Shown here one piece after another: positions 11,085 through 20,811 of a stretch of 64,000 nucleotides of DNA. The notes below the pieces were generated by a model, which was given only the letters and a program-made list of their open reading frames with translations, was not told the origin of the DNA and ran no database searches. Both the position numbers and the translations under genes were made by a program. Position 1 is the stretch's first letter; each line of letters starts with the position of its first letter. The stretch comes from Bolinopsis microptera (lineage: Eukaryota; Ctenophora; Tentaculata; Lobata; Bolinopsidae), in contig NC_087078.1 in NCBI RefSeq assembly GCF_026151205.1, forward strand, positions 2,001,675 to 2,065,674, written 5' to 3'.

Positions 11085-11864
11085 TGTTGTGGAACACAAC
11101 AAGAAAATTGAGAATAATCTTGTGCGAGGGTAGAGACCCAGATGTCGTTTCTAACCCAAATAAACTTTAAGGAGGCTTCTTATCAGTAGCCGCACCTCCT
11201 TACTCGGTTTCTGAACTGGAATTCTATGGGCTTCCAGACGGCCAGACCGAGTATTACCATCCCATCCTTCTAGAGTTCATCACAAGTAGCACCCACCTTG
11301 AAGATCTTTGACACCCAGACACACCCCATTGGCGAACAAACTTTGGATATAATCGTACATGCTCCCGAAGGAATCCCTGGTTTATGGTCTTTCTCATCGT
11401 CACCAGCACTTTCACTAGAGTCACCAGCCCTTTCACTGGAGTCATCAGCCCAATCACTGAAGTGTACAGAAGTACAGTTGTGGAACACAACAAGAAAATT
11501 GAAAATAATCTTGTGCGAGGGTAGGGACCCAGATGTCGTTTCTAACCCAAATAAACTTTAAGGAGGCTTCTCATCAGTAGCCGCACCTCCTTACTCGGTT
11601 TCTGGACTGGAACTTTATGGGCTTCCAGATAAGACGGCCAGACCGAGTATTACCATCCCATCCTTCTAGAGTTCATCACAAGTAGCACCCACCTTAAAGA
11701 TCTTTGACACCCAGACACACCACGTATTGGCGAACAAACTTTGGATATAATCTTACATGCTCCCGAAGGAATCTCTGGTTTATGGTCTTTCTCATCGTCA
11801 CCAGCACTTTAGCTAGAGTCACCAGCCCTTTCACTGGAGTCATCAGCCCAATCACTGAAGTGTA
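11085..11864. mobile_element. Tandem dimer of a ~390-bp insertion in RNase H
   Basis: Two near-identical units (11,085-11,466 and about 11,477-11,864) start with (TG)TTGTGGAACACAACAAG and end with CACTGAAGTGTA. They are joined by about 10 bp. The pair is flanked by CACTGA at 11,079-11,084 and 11,865-11,870. Unit B reads straight through at the matching point near 35,185 with a single CACTGA, so this is an insertion with a 6-bp target duplication. The content shows no protein domain. A solo or dimerised LTR-like sequence is possible, but the family is not identified. Confidence 0.65.
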
Positions 11865-12660
11865 CACTGACAACAACAACACTACACTAGACGAAAGATC
11901 ATTCAAGCTTCCCGATTATTGCACCGTTTATCAAACAGAACTCACTGCCATCATCGAAGCTTGTAAATATCTCTCAACTTATACCAACACACACATCATC
12001 ATATGGTCAGACAGTCTCTCCTCTATTCAAGCTATATCCTCACCCTCAACGAGGAGTAGAACTAATAGAGACTGTTACGACACCCTCAATACACTCGGAT
12101 CCACTAACACCTTAGAGATCAGATGGATAGCTGCACACATCGGATTGTGGGGTAATGAAAAAGCAGACGATCTGGCCAAAATTGGCACAACCAGTGAATC
12201 CACTTTGAATTGCCCAATTCCACAATCTTACATCAAACGCCTGATCGACGACAAAGTCACCAAACTTAATCAAGAATCATGGATTACTGATAGTCCTAGA
12301 CACACTAAACTGACACTTGGACACAAAAACATCAACATCATCAGTAACAACAGACAAAATTACAGAACTGCAGTGCACCTCATCACGGGACATTCATGTG
12401 CTTGTCCTAAATGTGGCGACGAAGAGGAGATTGTCTCACACTTTCTTGGATAGTGCCCGGCTATTGCCCAAATAAGAGGTCAATATTTCCGGGACTACTA
12501 CCTCTCTGTCAATGACATATTCGACAACCAACACATCTCCACCATCGTCAAGTTTGCTAACCACACTAAACGCTTAATGGTACCAGAGGAGTTGGACCAG
12601 ACCGGTGTAACATAGCGACTACTCAAACGTCGTCTTAGTTCGCCTCTCTCTTCCACACTC
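11865..12660 (+). pseudogene. LINE ORF2 remnant (unit A): RNase H and C-terminal zinc motif
   Basis: The open frame continues RNase H. It has the glutamate helix in YQTELTAIIEACKYL, the aspartate in IIWSDSLSSIQA, WIAAHIGLWGNEKADDLA as the final His/Asp motif region, and then a CPKCGDEEEIVSHF zinc-binding tail. The tail and order are as in I-group LINEs, where RNase H degrades the RNA strand during target-primed synthesis. A TAG after SHFLG replaces the arginine-like position read through in unit B (SHFLRQCP). The 26 bases encoding a KNLNTTL segment in unit B are missing here. Non-functional, but weakly decayed. Confidence 0.85.
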
Positions 12661-13398
12661 AACCACCACTTAAGCGTTCATCTTTGACACACCCCACAAC
12701 ACTTACCATCATCCTTGATTACACATCTTGATTCCACCGGCATCCTCCCACAGGACTGCCATACCCCAGAGGTATGCAAAGCATCCATATGCTATCCTCT
12801 CGTGGGCCAACCAGGCCCAGCCTCTCTTTTTTTTAATTAAAGAAAAGCCTCTCCCGACCCCATGACTCTGCCAGCTACTATCACGTGACTACGAGAATTG
12901 AGATAATAACTGTATCTCCTCATCATGATGCTGGATTATGAACTACGATAGAGTAGTAGTGTGTCAAAATGGAACAGCGAGTTTATTTCTGTAATTCAAA
13001 TCAATATTTTATTTACTGTTCCAAGATTTCTAGCCTGTAGAAGTCTGGGTATAATACTTTTGATTCAAGTCGCACAATACAATAATATTACTCCTCTGCA
13101 TTTTCAATATCAAGCCGTAAGATTGGTATATCCCAGTAGTCCGATGAGCGACTTGTTTTTTTGCTTATACTTCAGTGTGATTAGGACATCTAATTTAGCT
13201 CTGCAAATACATTATCTTTCGCCGCAAATTCGCCGCGATTATTTTCAGTTTGGCTTTCAAATAGTCGTTCAGGTCCAACTTGAAAACGGGTTGGAAAAGT
13301 CACGTGACAGTCGAGTGTATACTGTATAGTGATTTATCACCATCCAATCGCTGAAGGTGTCAGTGAAAGTGTGCTATGATTACTCCACAGCTATTAAT
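12661..13398. repeat. 3' part of the LINE-containing unit A
   Basis: Non-coding sequence shared with unit B at 45,890-46,630. It includes a pyrimidine tract (CTCTCTTTTTTTTAATTAAA) near 12,823 and CATCATGATGC near 12,922. The frame at 12,961-13,329 is not conserved in B, so it is not annotated as a gene. Homology with B stops at about 13,398, where an inserted block begins. Confidence 0.6.
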
Positions 13399-14790
13399 CA
13401 TAGTTGGTCAGTTCGTACAAAAGTCGTAAAAAATTCGTACAGTTCGGCACCTTTTTTCAGTTCGGGATTAGTTCAGGAAAAATTCGTCTCATAAATTTTC
13501 GAACTTGGATTTAATCGAAAGAACTTAAATTAACTCAGCTGTCAGGCCTTTGATAGATAAGTACCTTTTCAAACGACCGGTGCTTTTAGCGAGGTTAAAA
13601 TACTCTTTATCTACCAGTACCATTTAAATCACGAAATCAGATATGAGTCAAGATTTATTTTATGGTTTAAAATCATTAAGAATTTTGTTCAAAGAAAGCG
13701 ACCACTAAAAATAATTTTCATTTGACGCAATATCATTGATTTTAATTGGATTTCTTTGCGATATCACTACTAATATATCATAGAGATCAGGATTGATGCT
13801 ACACAGGGACAAAAGGATTTCGCGATTGTTTTGGCCAAAAATCGCGATACCGCGAATTACATTTCGCGGTATATTAAACTATACATAAAATTTGTCGGAA
13901 ATAATGGGAAAAATCGCGATTCCGTACATGCCGCGATTTCCTTTTGTCCCTGATGCTACAGCACTCATTAAACGATTGCATTTTTTAAACCAGATTTTAA
14001 AGTGATTTAATTGAATTGAAAATCTGTTTTTAGGTGCACAGCACATCGAAAAGTAGAAAATTCAGTGCTGAACTTTTATAGATGAACGTGCAATTTAAAA
14101 GAGATCGACAACTTTGTAAAGCAGATTATAATTACATATAGTATTCCCACTCCCGATACATCTCAAGAGAGGGTATATTCTTGCCATTATAGTTTAACTG
14201 CGTCAAACTTACGATGGTCTAGACGCGATATTTTCTCCTGCGTGGTGCTATATAACGAGAATTACATAACCGAGATTTTATTTTATTTCATACTCCAAAT
14301 AGTCGGCATCGGTTTGTGACTGACTTTTATACCACTGTACATCAGGGGTCGCTCCTATAATGAACTTTACCAAAGCAAGAATGCCTCCCTCCGTGACAAG
14401 TAACACTGTTCACTACATCCCAAGACTGAACATCACCGAACTTGGAAATGTTTTAGGCTGGGAAAACTATGTGCTCTATATAAATATAATCGCTGCTATT
14501 GACTTCTTCCTCGCTATAATCGGTGAGTATTATTAACGAACGAATCTAGTATATTATAATCAATATATACTAATAATCTCAATAGATGTATGTGTGTGTC
14601 TGTCTGTCTGTATAGTGCCCAAATAGTGCCGACAAAACTCTGACGAAGCCAAATAATTAAGGTTTTTCAAATCGGTCTGTGGTAAGTGGTTTAAAATTCG
14701 GTAAAAATTCCTCGACAGCTTTTTAAAATTCGTACAGTTCGGCACCTTTTAAAAGTTCGTACAGTGCGTACTGACTACTGACCAACTATG
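13399..14790. mobile_element. Segment bounded by 14-bp inverted repeats CATAGTTGGTCAGT
   Basis: CATAGTTGGTCAGT at 13,399 is matched in inverted orientation by ACTGACCAACTATG at 14,777-14,790. ATTCGTACAGTTCGGCACC occurs inside both ends in direct orientation. The left edge coincides with the point where homology to units B and C is lost. The segment contains a small hAT MITE and the first exon of a predicted membrane protein gene. It may be a transposon that carries a host exon, or simply two MITE ends flanking a gene. No target duplication was seen. Confidence 0.45.
13804..13952. mobile_element. 149-bp hAT-type MITE
   Basis: The element begins CAGGGACAAAAGGAnTTCGCG and ends with the inverted CGCGAnTTCCTTTTGTCCCTG. 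It is flanked by identical 8-bp duplications ATGCTACA at 13,796-13,803 and 13,953-13,960. The interior is CG-rich with repeated TCGCGAT words and no coding potential. It is nested within the 13,399-14,790 segment. Confidence 0.9.
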
Positions 14791-15885
14791 CTTACCTTAC
14801 AAGACATATTTATGGCGGCCTAATTTGCGACGACCGAAATTTTGGCGGTCCGAAAATATGGCGAAATTGAACAAAAACCGTCAAATTTCGGACGTCACAG
14901 AAAATAAGGGTATTTTTCATCATTTTTTGTGACAGTAAGCAGTAAGGAAATTTCTGAAATTCGGTAAAATCATGTTCAAACTTAGTCTGTATTAAGACTG
15001 TAAGACTTTCATGTTAGCACATACATGCTAATTTAAACTGTATTGCTTGACATTCAATTCGTCATTGGTGTGGTGATAATTTGTCCCAAGATGCCAGCAT
15101 TTATTTATTTATTTTACTTGATATTACTTTTTAGAAACAAAATAAAGTATTGAAGGCACAGTCATTGAAATAAGCTAAAAGATAATGCGACGGATTCTAT
15201 TACGACGACAGAAATTTTGGCGGTCCGAAAATATGGCGAAATTTTTGGAAAACCGCCACATTTCGTACGTTATAAATATGTCTTGTAAGGTAAGATATTT
15301 GGTTGGGGAGGCGGATTATCGGCTAGGTGCAGCCTGCAGGCCGGCATATTATCGGCTAGGTGCAGCCTGCAGGCCGACATATTATCGGTTAGGTGGACTG
15401 GTGGAGAGTCACGAAAATGCAAATGTTGGTCAGCTGAGTTTCTTCTAATAAGCGAGTCAAGCATTCCATACACAGAAATGTTTGGGGACAGTAATTTCAT
15501 CAGATCATTTTTCCTTGATCGCATGATACTGAGACCATTGTATTGCATCCTCATTCCCCTGTGATCATCTCTCAACCGGAATCGCATTATGACCTATCAC
15601 ATACGTCATATCATGACGTATTCGGGATCAGTAATCCAACGGCTAATCACATGACTCAATATGACTATGAAGCAGCATAATTTATCCTTCAATTTCAGGT
15701 TGTAGCATTATAATTTTCCATAGTAACGCATCTTTCGTCACATAATTGAACAGATTAGGTACTTAATTTGCTGTAGATAATGCCTGAAAACAATTTTACT
15801 TTTAGGGAATGAAATACCAGAAACTATTGATTTGCCAGAATCTATTGAATTGCGAACACCGAACGCAATTTCCACAACGCCTTGA
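14360..15885 (+). CDS. Predicted 80-residue single-pass membrane protein (2 exons)
   Basis: Exon 1, 14,360-14,522, starts with ATG and ends at ATAATCG|GTGAGT. Exon 2, 15,806-15,885, follows a TTTTACTTTTAG acceptor and ends in TGA. The phases agree (163 + 80 = 243 nt, 81 codons). The protein has a polar N-terminal part with an N-x-T sequon (LNITELG), one hydrophobic helix (YVLYINIIAAIDFFLAIIG), and a short acidic/threonine-rich tail (NEIPETIDLPESIEL ... STTP). It is probably a type III or signal-anchor membrane micropeptide; the family is unrecognised. The 1.28-kb intron contains an inverted-repeat element (14,791-15,294) and a 33-bp minisatellite. Units B and C lack the locus. Confidence 0.55.
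14791..15294. mobile_element. 504-bp inverted-repeat element in an intron
   Basis: CTTACCTTACAAGACATA at the left is matched by TATGTCTTGTAAGGTAAG at the right. Next inside, GAAATTTTGGCGGTCCGAAA occurs in the same orientation on both sides. The element abuts the 13,399-14,790 segment exactly. There is no transposase frame and no clear target duplication. It is a MITE of unknown superfamily. Confidence 0.65.
15315..15413. repeat. 33-bp minisatellite, three copies
   Basis: The unit beginning ATTATCGGCTAGGTGCAGCC starts at 15,315, 15,348 and 15,381. It follows GGTTGGGGAGGCGGATTATCG, which is the unit-B sequence at about 46,653, so the expansion arose from unit sequence. Confidence 0.8.
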
Positions 15886-16700
15886 AATTCCATTTATGGT
15901 CCATTATTAAGTCTCCTGGATCAAACACATCACGTAACACCAACACTCAGACCCTATAGAATTTGAAACACGTTTATCGGTGTAGGTCGTGTTATTTACA
16001 AGTCTCGAGTTACATTGCACAGGTGGACGCTATGTCGTGTTGTGGGAGATCGTTTTTCTGGAGCTTTTAAGGTTTCCGCTTTCCCTCATGTGCGTTTTCG
16101 AATGAACATTACTTGTCATTTCATTGGATTTCACGTGCTAGTTTGATATGTTTCAGTTCCCATTATACATAGTTGCTTCATATCCTTACATCCAATATAC
16201 TTCATCCTTCTAGAACCTTCGCATGCACGTTCCTGTCATTAAAAACTAATTGTAGCGATAAGAAATTAAAACTTTCTACTTTCCCTTATAACGTTAGTCA
16301 GTAAACACTTTTACTGGATATTTTTAGTGTCGATCGACCTCGAGGTTGACTTGCAACTAGTCTCATTCTTGTCGGATAGAAATTGTTTAAATTTCATTTG
16401 TCAGCGTTGTTTATACTTAATTTCCTTTTTGCGTTTCTGCTTGCCCCAAATTAATTTTTGCCCATCATTTTAAATTTTGCATGTTAGATTTTTGTATGTA
16501 GCTCTGTATGTGCCAGTACGATGTATTAAGCTGTCTACGTGCTTTGTTGTTTAATTTCTCATGTACATTAGTACAGGTGTACTTTTATTGTTTGATCTTT
16601 TATTACTGTCCCTGAATTTTACTTGTTCGATAAAAAATTGCCCTAGGGTACCGGTAAAGACTTTATCGTACTGAACGTTTGATTTTATTTTTTTGATAAC
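15886..16700. other. AT-rich sequence without supported genes
   Basis: This lies downstream of the membrane-protein gene and should contain its 3' UTR. No repeats shared with B or C were seen, and homology with B resumes at about 16,704. Confidence 0.4.
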
Positions 16701-16955
16701 TGGGTTTGGGGAGGCGGTTTATCGTTGTGAAGTACTGTACTACTCACGAAGTACTGTACACGATGTTTTCAACCCACGAGTCACTTATCAGAGAGCAAGC
16801 TCAACTGACGGCTCCCAGATGGCGTATGCACATGTATGTGAATCAGTCTGATCAAGAAGTTGGTTGGGCTGTGATTGTATCGACCCTGAGTACCAAGCAA
16901 GCAGATATTTGAATTGACTAGATTTCCACTGATCAGCGATTCGGAAAATCATAGT

Positions 16956-17025
16956 GCCGGGGCGGGTATGATCCGCCAACCTCCGAGTTACATGCCTGGT
17001 GCTTTACCAACTGAGCTACCGGCCC
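16956..17025 (-). repeat. tRNA-derived SINE head (unit A)
   Basis: On the minus strand the sequence begins GGGCCGGTAGCTCAGTTGG, a good A box, and ends CATACCCGCCCCGGC, a B-box-like and acceptor complement. The anticodon loop resembles CATGTAA (anticodon TGT if read as tRNA-Thr), but position 33 is A and the stem has mismatches. This is a tRNA-like pseudogene, as in SINEs, rather than a working tRNA. The same block sits at the same place in units B and C. Confidence 0.7.
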
Positions 17026-17035
17026 TATTCAGCTC

Positions 17036-17080
17036 AGGAATTAATCCACAGGAATTAATCCACAGGAATTAATCCACATA
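17036..17080. repeat. GGAATTAATCCACA three-copy repeat
   Basis: A 14-bp unit is repeated three times next to the SINE head. Unit B has one copy plus a variant, so the number differs between units. Confidence 0.7.
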
Positions 17081-17319
17081 TGTATACATACACTCTCTAA
17101 GCCACAAGAGATTCTACATCAAATATTGGTACACAGTAATCACTATGTAAAGCTATGGCTCAATGGCTGTCTACTTCATATTAAGTATATTTTCTTTACG
17201 TTAGTTCGGTTTGTTATCATTTATTTCTTTGCTTCATGTAACAATATCTCCGCCAGGTTTAGGTATAACCCAACCTTGATCTGAGGATCTGATACCACTG
17301 CCATAAAGTAGAACACGGC

Positions 17320-19300
17320 ATGAGTAACAAAAATGAGGGTTCATCTTCAAGCAGCATCATTAAAGAGGTAAACAACAACATTGAAAAGATAAACAGTGAC
17401 AATGAAGAGGAAAACAGCGACAATGAAGATGAAAACAGCGACAATGAAGAAGTGAACAACGAAATTGAAAAGGTAAACAGCGACAATGAAGAGGAAAACA
17501 GCGACAATGAAGAGGAAACCAGCGACAATGAAGAAGTGAACAACGACATTGAAAAGGTAAACAGCGACAATGAAGAGGAAAACAGCGACAATGAAGAGGA
17601 AACCAGCGACAATGAAGAGGTTAACAACGACATTGAAGAGTTCACCAGCAGATTTAAACATTTATTACACATCCCACCAACAGACGTAAGTAGCAGCGAA
17701 GATAAATTAGTTGCTCACCAAGGAACTAATTCGGACTTGGAGATCTCGTCATCGAGTAGTAAAAGTGGACAGTTAGAGACCAGCACTCCAGATGAAACCA
17801 TGAGCTATGAGGATATTAACGATGAAAGTAGAGATGAAGATGGAGAAAAGAATAATATGAGAAATGCAACTTGTTACGTTTGCGGTAAATTTATGACACC
17901 AAATCATACTCAAATCTCTTGTACTATTGCTAAATGCCCGAACAAAGCCCATCAAATGTGCGCCAAAATATCTCATATCGATTATTTTAAAAAAGGAAGG
18001 GTCCGTTCGAAATGCTTTCCTTGTAAAGGCGAACCAATACCGACCCTTAAAAAAAGCAGCTGCCTCGTGTGTTTGGAAACTATAGGGCAAAAAGTCAATC
18101 GATTGACGTGTAAAATTAAAACATGCAAGAATGAATGCCATTTCAAATGCACAAAACTGGAGCGGGGTCGTTACGAATACTTGTACTGTAATAATGCTTG
18201 GGAGTGTGACACAGACGATTGTAAGAAAAAACCCCGTCCAGAATCTGGTACCATCCGGCAGCCCAATCTCAAATTTCTACAATGGAACGCAAGGGGCATC
18301 AACACAAAAACTGAGGAACTTAGCGCGCTAATGAAGAAGGAAAATGTAAATATAGTTCTTATCCAAGAAACTAAGCTCACGAACAATTGTATAAAAACTC
18401 CAGAAATACGCGGATACAAAGTTGAAAGAAAGGATAGGCTCCTAAGGCCCGGCTATATAAGTAAGGGTGGAGCCGGTGGAGGACTGATTATGTACATAAA
18501 AGAAGATCTGAATTTCAAGAGAAAAGAAGGCTTTGAACTTGACAGAGGAAATGTAGAAACCCTCAGTGTCAGCATCCAGCAAAAGAACGGAAAATGGTTT
18601 GATATAACAAATGTTTACTACCCTGGGCCCAAACCTGGGAGTAATTCGTCTGACGAGGCAAATATCGATTGGATCCCTGCATCCAACAACTGCGTGATTG
18701 CTGGTGATTTTAATGCCCACAATAAGCAATGGGACGAACAACCTGAAAACATCATGGGCAACAAAATTATTCAATTTATGAACGATAAAGATATGGTTTG
18801 CTGCAATGACGGATCACCCACGTTTGTACATGGGTAAGTGAGCGCTAAGATGAAATGGCCATTGGGTTTCATTATATATTAGGTCAAATTGACAAAAAAT
18901 TACATTTCTGGTGAATGATAAACTAAATCGTGCATGATTGTAACCGTTCATAATTTATAAATGCATGCTGTTCGATCCGTGTGAATTATAAACATGAAAA
19001 GGTTAAATTTTACTTTTTTGAACAGATGTAAGTTTTGCAAAACCAAATTGCAGCCAGTTGTTGCAATTTTTAATTGCAGTTTTATTTTTATTTTTATCTT
19101 TCTACAGGGAGAGGAGAAGGAGAAGCGGTACCACCGAGGGTAAAAGTTCCCCTGACATAACTATGGTCTCCAAAACCCTTGAAAACTCATACTCGTGGCA
19201 GACTGCTGAAAATATAGGTTCAGACCACCTACCTATCATATTTGAAATCACAGGAGATGAACATGAAGTAGAACTTGATAGGACCTTATTTGAGGTTTAA
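17320..19300 (+). CDS. PHD-like/AP-endonuclease protein, LINE-derived, copy A (2 exons)
   Basis: Exon 1 is 17,320-18,833 and exon 2 is 19,108-19,300. The 274-bp intron has a GTAAGT donor and a TTTCTACAG acceptor. Splicing gives 569 codons in frame. Residues 15-110 are acidic 7-residue repeats (NSDNEEE type). Residues 185-305 hold two PHD-like zinc clusters (CYVC...CxxxxC...HxxC...CxxC and CLVC...CHFKC...). From 317 there is an exonuclease-endonuclease-phosphatase fold with WNARG, IQETKL, AGDFNAHN (about 461-468), SPDITMVS and GSDHLPI. The last two catalytic motifs come only from exon 2. The fold nicks DNA in LINE target-primed insertion. The protein stops right after this domain, with no RT. 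The start ATG is the first in frame and is shared with copy B. Confidence 0.8.
18834..19107 (+). other. Spliceosomal intron inside the endonuclease domain
   Basis: TGG|GTAAGTGAG at the 5' end and a long T-rich tract ending TTTCTACAG at the 3' end. Without removal the frame stops immediately (GGG TAA). With removal the conserved C-terminal endonuclease motifs are joined in phase 2. The same intron at the same codon occurs in copies B and C. Confidence 0.85.
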
Positions 19301-19955
19301 GTCGATGTATAAGTATTTAGTATAACTGGACATAACATTGTAGATTACACAGTACACAATACACATGGGTAAGGAGACACAATTTATTAGCAGAATTTTA
19401 TCGCAACTTAATCATTTTTATTGCGATAAAACAATAATTTCAGACTGATTTTTATTTTGTAATATACTGACGCATGTTTTAAATTTCTAACCTAGAAAAA
19501 TATGAACATATTTCCTAATTTTCCTTATGTTAACTAATGGTAGTAAACCGCCAGTAAATACTATACGAAATTTCAATTATTATTCATCTGATAATTTACA
19601 AACAGAATAAACACTTTTTAATCGATGATAAGAAAATATTACAATTACAATAAATTGATTTAGTTTTTCAAAATAAAATTTCCGATACAATTGAAAAATA
19701 TTTCTTTGTTTTAACCAATAAAAAGATTCCTTTCGAGATCTTAGTGATGAGATAAAATTACAACAATCAGCTCCTCTCAGTGGCGTAACGTTGGCCCTTC
19801 ATTACGCCAACTTGCCCAACAATGAATTAATTTAAATTCAATTATACCTTTAAGTCATCATCATGATTATGCATGCGTAATATTACCAAACGTGACGCTC
19901 GCGTTCAAAAGGTTCAACATATTTGCTCCGTTTAATTGAGCGAACAGAACAATAT
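19301..19955. repeat. Downstream part of unit A
   Basis: Non-coding, AT-rich, and homologous to unit B at 49,099-49,765 and unit C at 61,530-62,200. Homology to B ends at about 19,960, within ATATCATAG-AGCC, next to the coiled-coil reading frame. No gene was found. Confidence 0.7.
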
Positions 19956-19964
19956 CATAGAAGC

Positions 19965-20483
19965 CGGGATGGTGGTACCATCTCCTCACGACCTCCTACT
20001 GGGAGAGCAAGATCTACCAACACGGAGCTGAAAACGAGGCGTCACATGGCAGTGGGTACGAGCAAAACGTACCACAAAGACATGACACGGCTGGGAAATG
20101 AGATGGAGAAGATGAAGGGACAAAGAGTAGAGCTGGAGAAACTAACAAAACAGCTGATAGAAGACCGGGACTTGGCAGAGAGACGGCTCCTGAGCTTGAA
20201 ACCCCAGAAGAAGGTAATGAAGCGGTACGTGGTTAACTGTGCGTGCTCTACCACACCCCCTCGCGGGAACCATCCCCGACACAGACAGTCCTCTCTCGTC
20301 CACTTGTCCTCCTCTTCTACCAGTCTAAGTTCTGATGGTTCAACTAAACCTAGGAGCAGAGTTCACAGTATGATTATATCAGAACCGGACAAAGAGGAGG
20401 GATGGAATGTTAGGGTTCTTACTCCGGCTAAATTATCGGACTTCAATAATCAGTATATCACAAGGGACAGTCACTTTTACTGA
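19965..20483 (+). CDS. Coiled-coil/serine-rich hypothetical protein (possibly partial)
   Basis: The open frame runs from the duplication breakpoint to TGA at 20,481. The first ATG is 20,047 (MAVGTSKTYHKDM), giving 145 residues. The frame is also open upstream, so this may be the 3' exon of a longer gene cut by the unit A breakpoint. Residues 20-55 (counting from that ATG) form a charged heptad-like helix (MEKMKGQRVELEKLTKQLI). A serine-rich linker (LVHLSSSSTSLSS) and an acidic/basic tail ending DSHFY follow. A GTAATG donor-like site lies after PQKK, so an alternative spliced end is possible. The family is not recognised. Confidence 0.4.
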   Translation, partial: RDGGTISSRPPTGRARSTNTELKTRRHMAVGTSKTYHKDMTRLGNEMEKMKGQRVELEKLTKQLIEDRDLAERRLLSLKPQKKVMKRYVVNCACSTTPPRGNHPRHRQSSLVHLSSSSTSLSSDGSTKPRSRVHSMIISEPDKEEGWNVRVLTPAKLSDFNNQYITRDSHFY

Positions 20484-20811
20484 TGTTTATGTTATTTCTT
20501 ATGAGATTTTCCCGATAAAGCGATTTGATTTAATAATGTTAGATTTGAACAATGTTTTCGCCGTATTAACCATTCAAATTTTCACATATTCATGTTATAA
20601 TTTTATTTTGATTAAAGTTTTAGTGGAATGGTGAAATGCTATAAAGAAATCTAAAACAAAAAAACACATCATATCTAAATTAGGGCTAAAGGACTTAATT
20701 CATTTATTCGGCTACAACAATATAACCTCGGCCCAATAAAATAAACAGATTTATCGATATTATTTCGTAAAGTTCCATATAATAAACTTGTTTTACTGTT
20801 ACTTGTTACAG

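Noticed and set aside
16956-17025. Functional tRNA-Thr gene
   Set aside because: A at position 33, weak anticodon stem and conserved linkage to a repeat unit indicate a SINE-type pseudo-tRNA.
17259-17672. Minus-strand frames opposite the acidic tracts (also 47,226-47,621 and 59,464-59,943)
   Set aside because: Serine/leucine or valine/phenylalanine repeats that mirror the acidic codons of the PHD-endonuclease genes.
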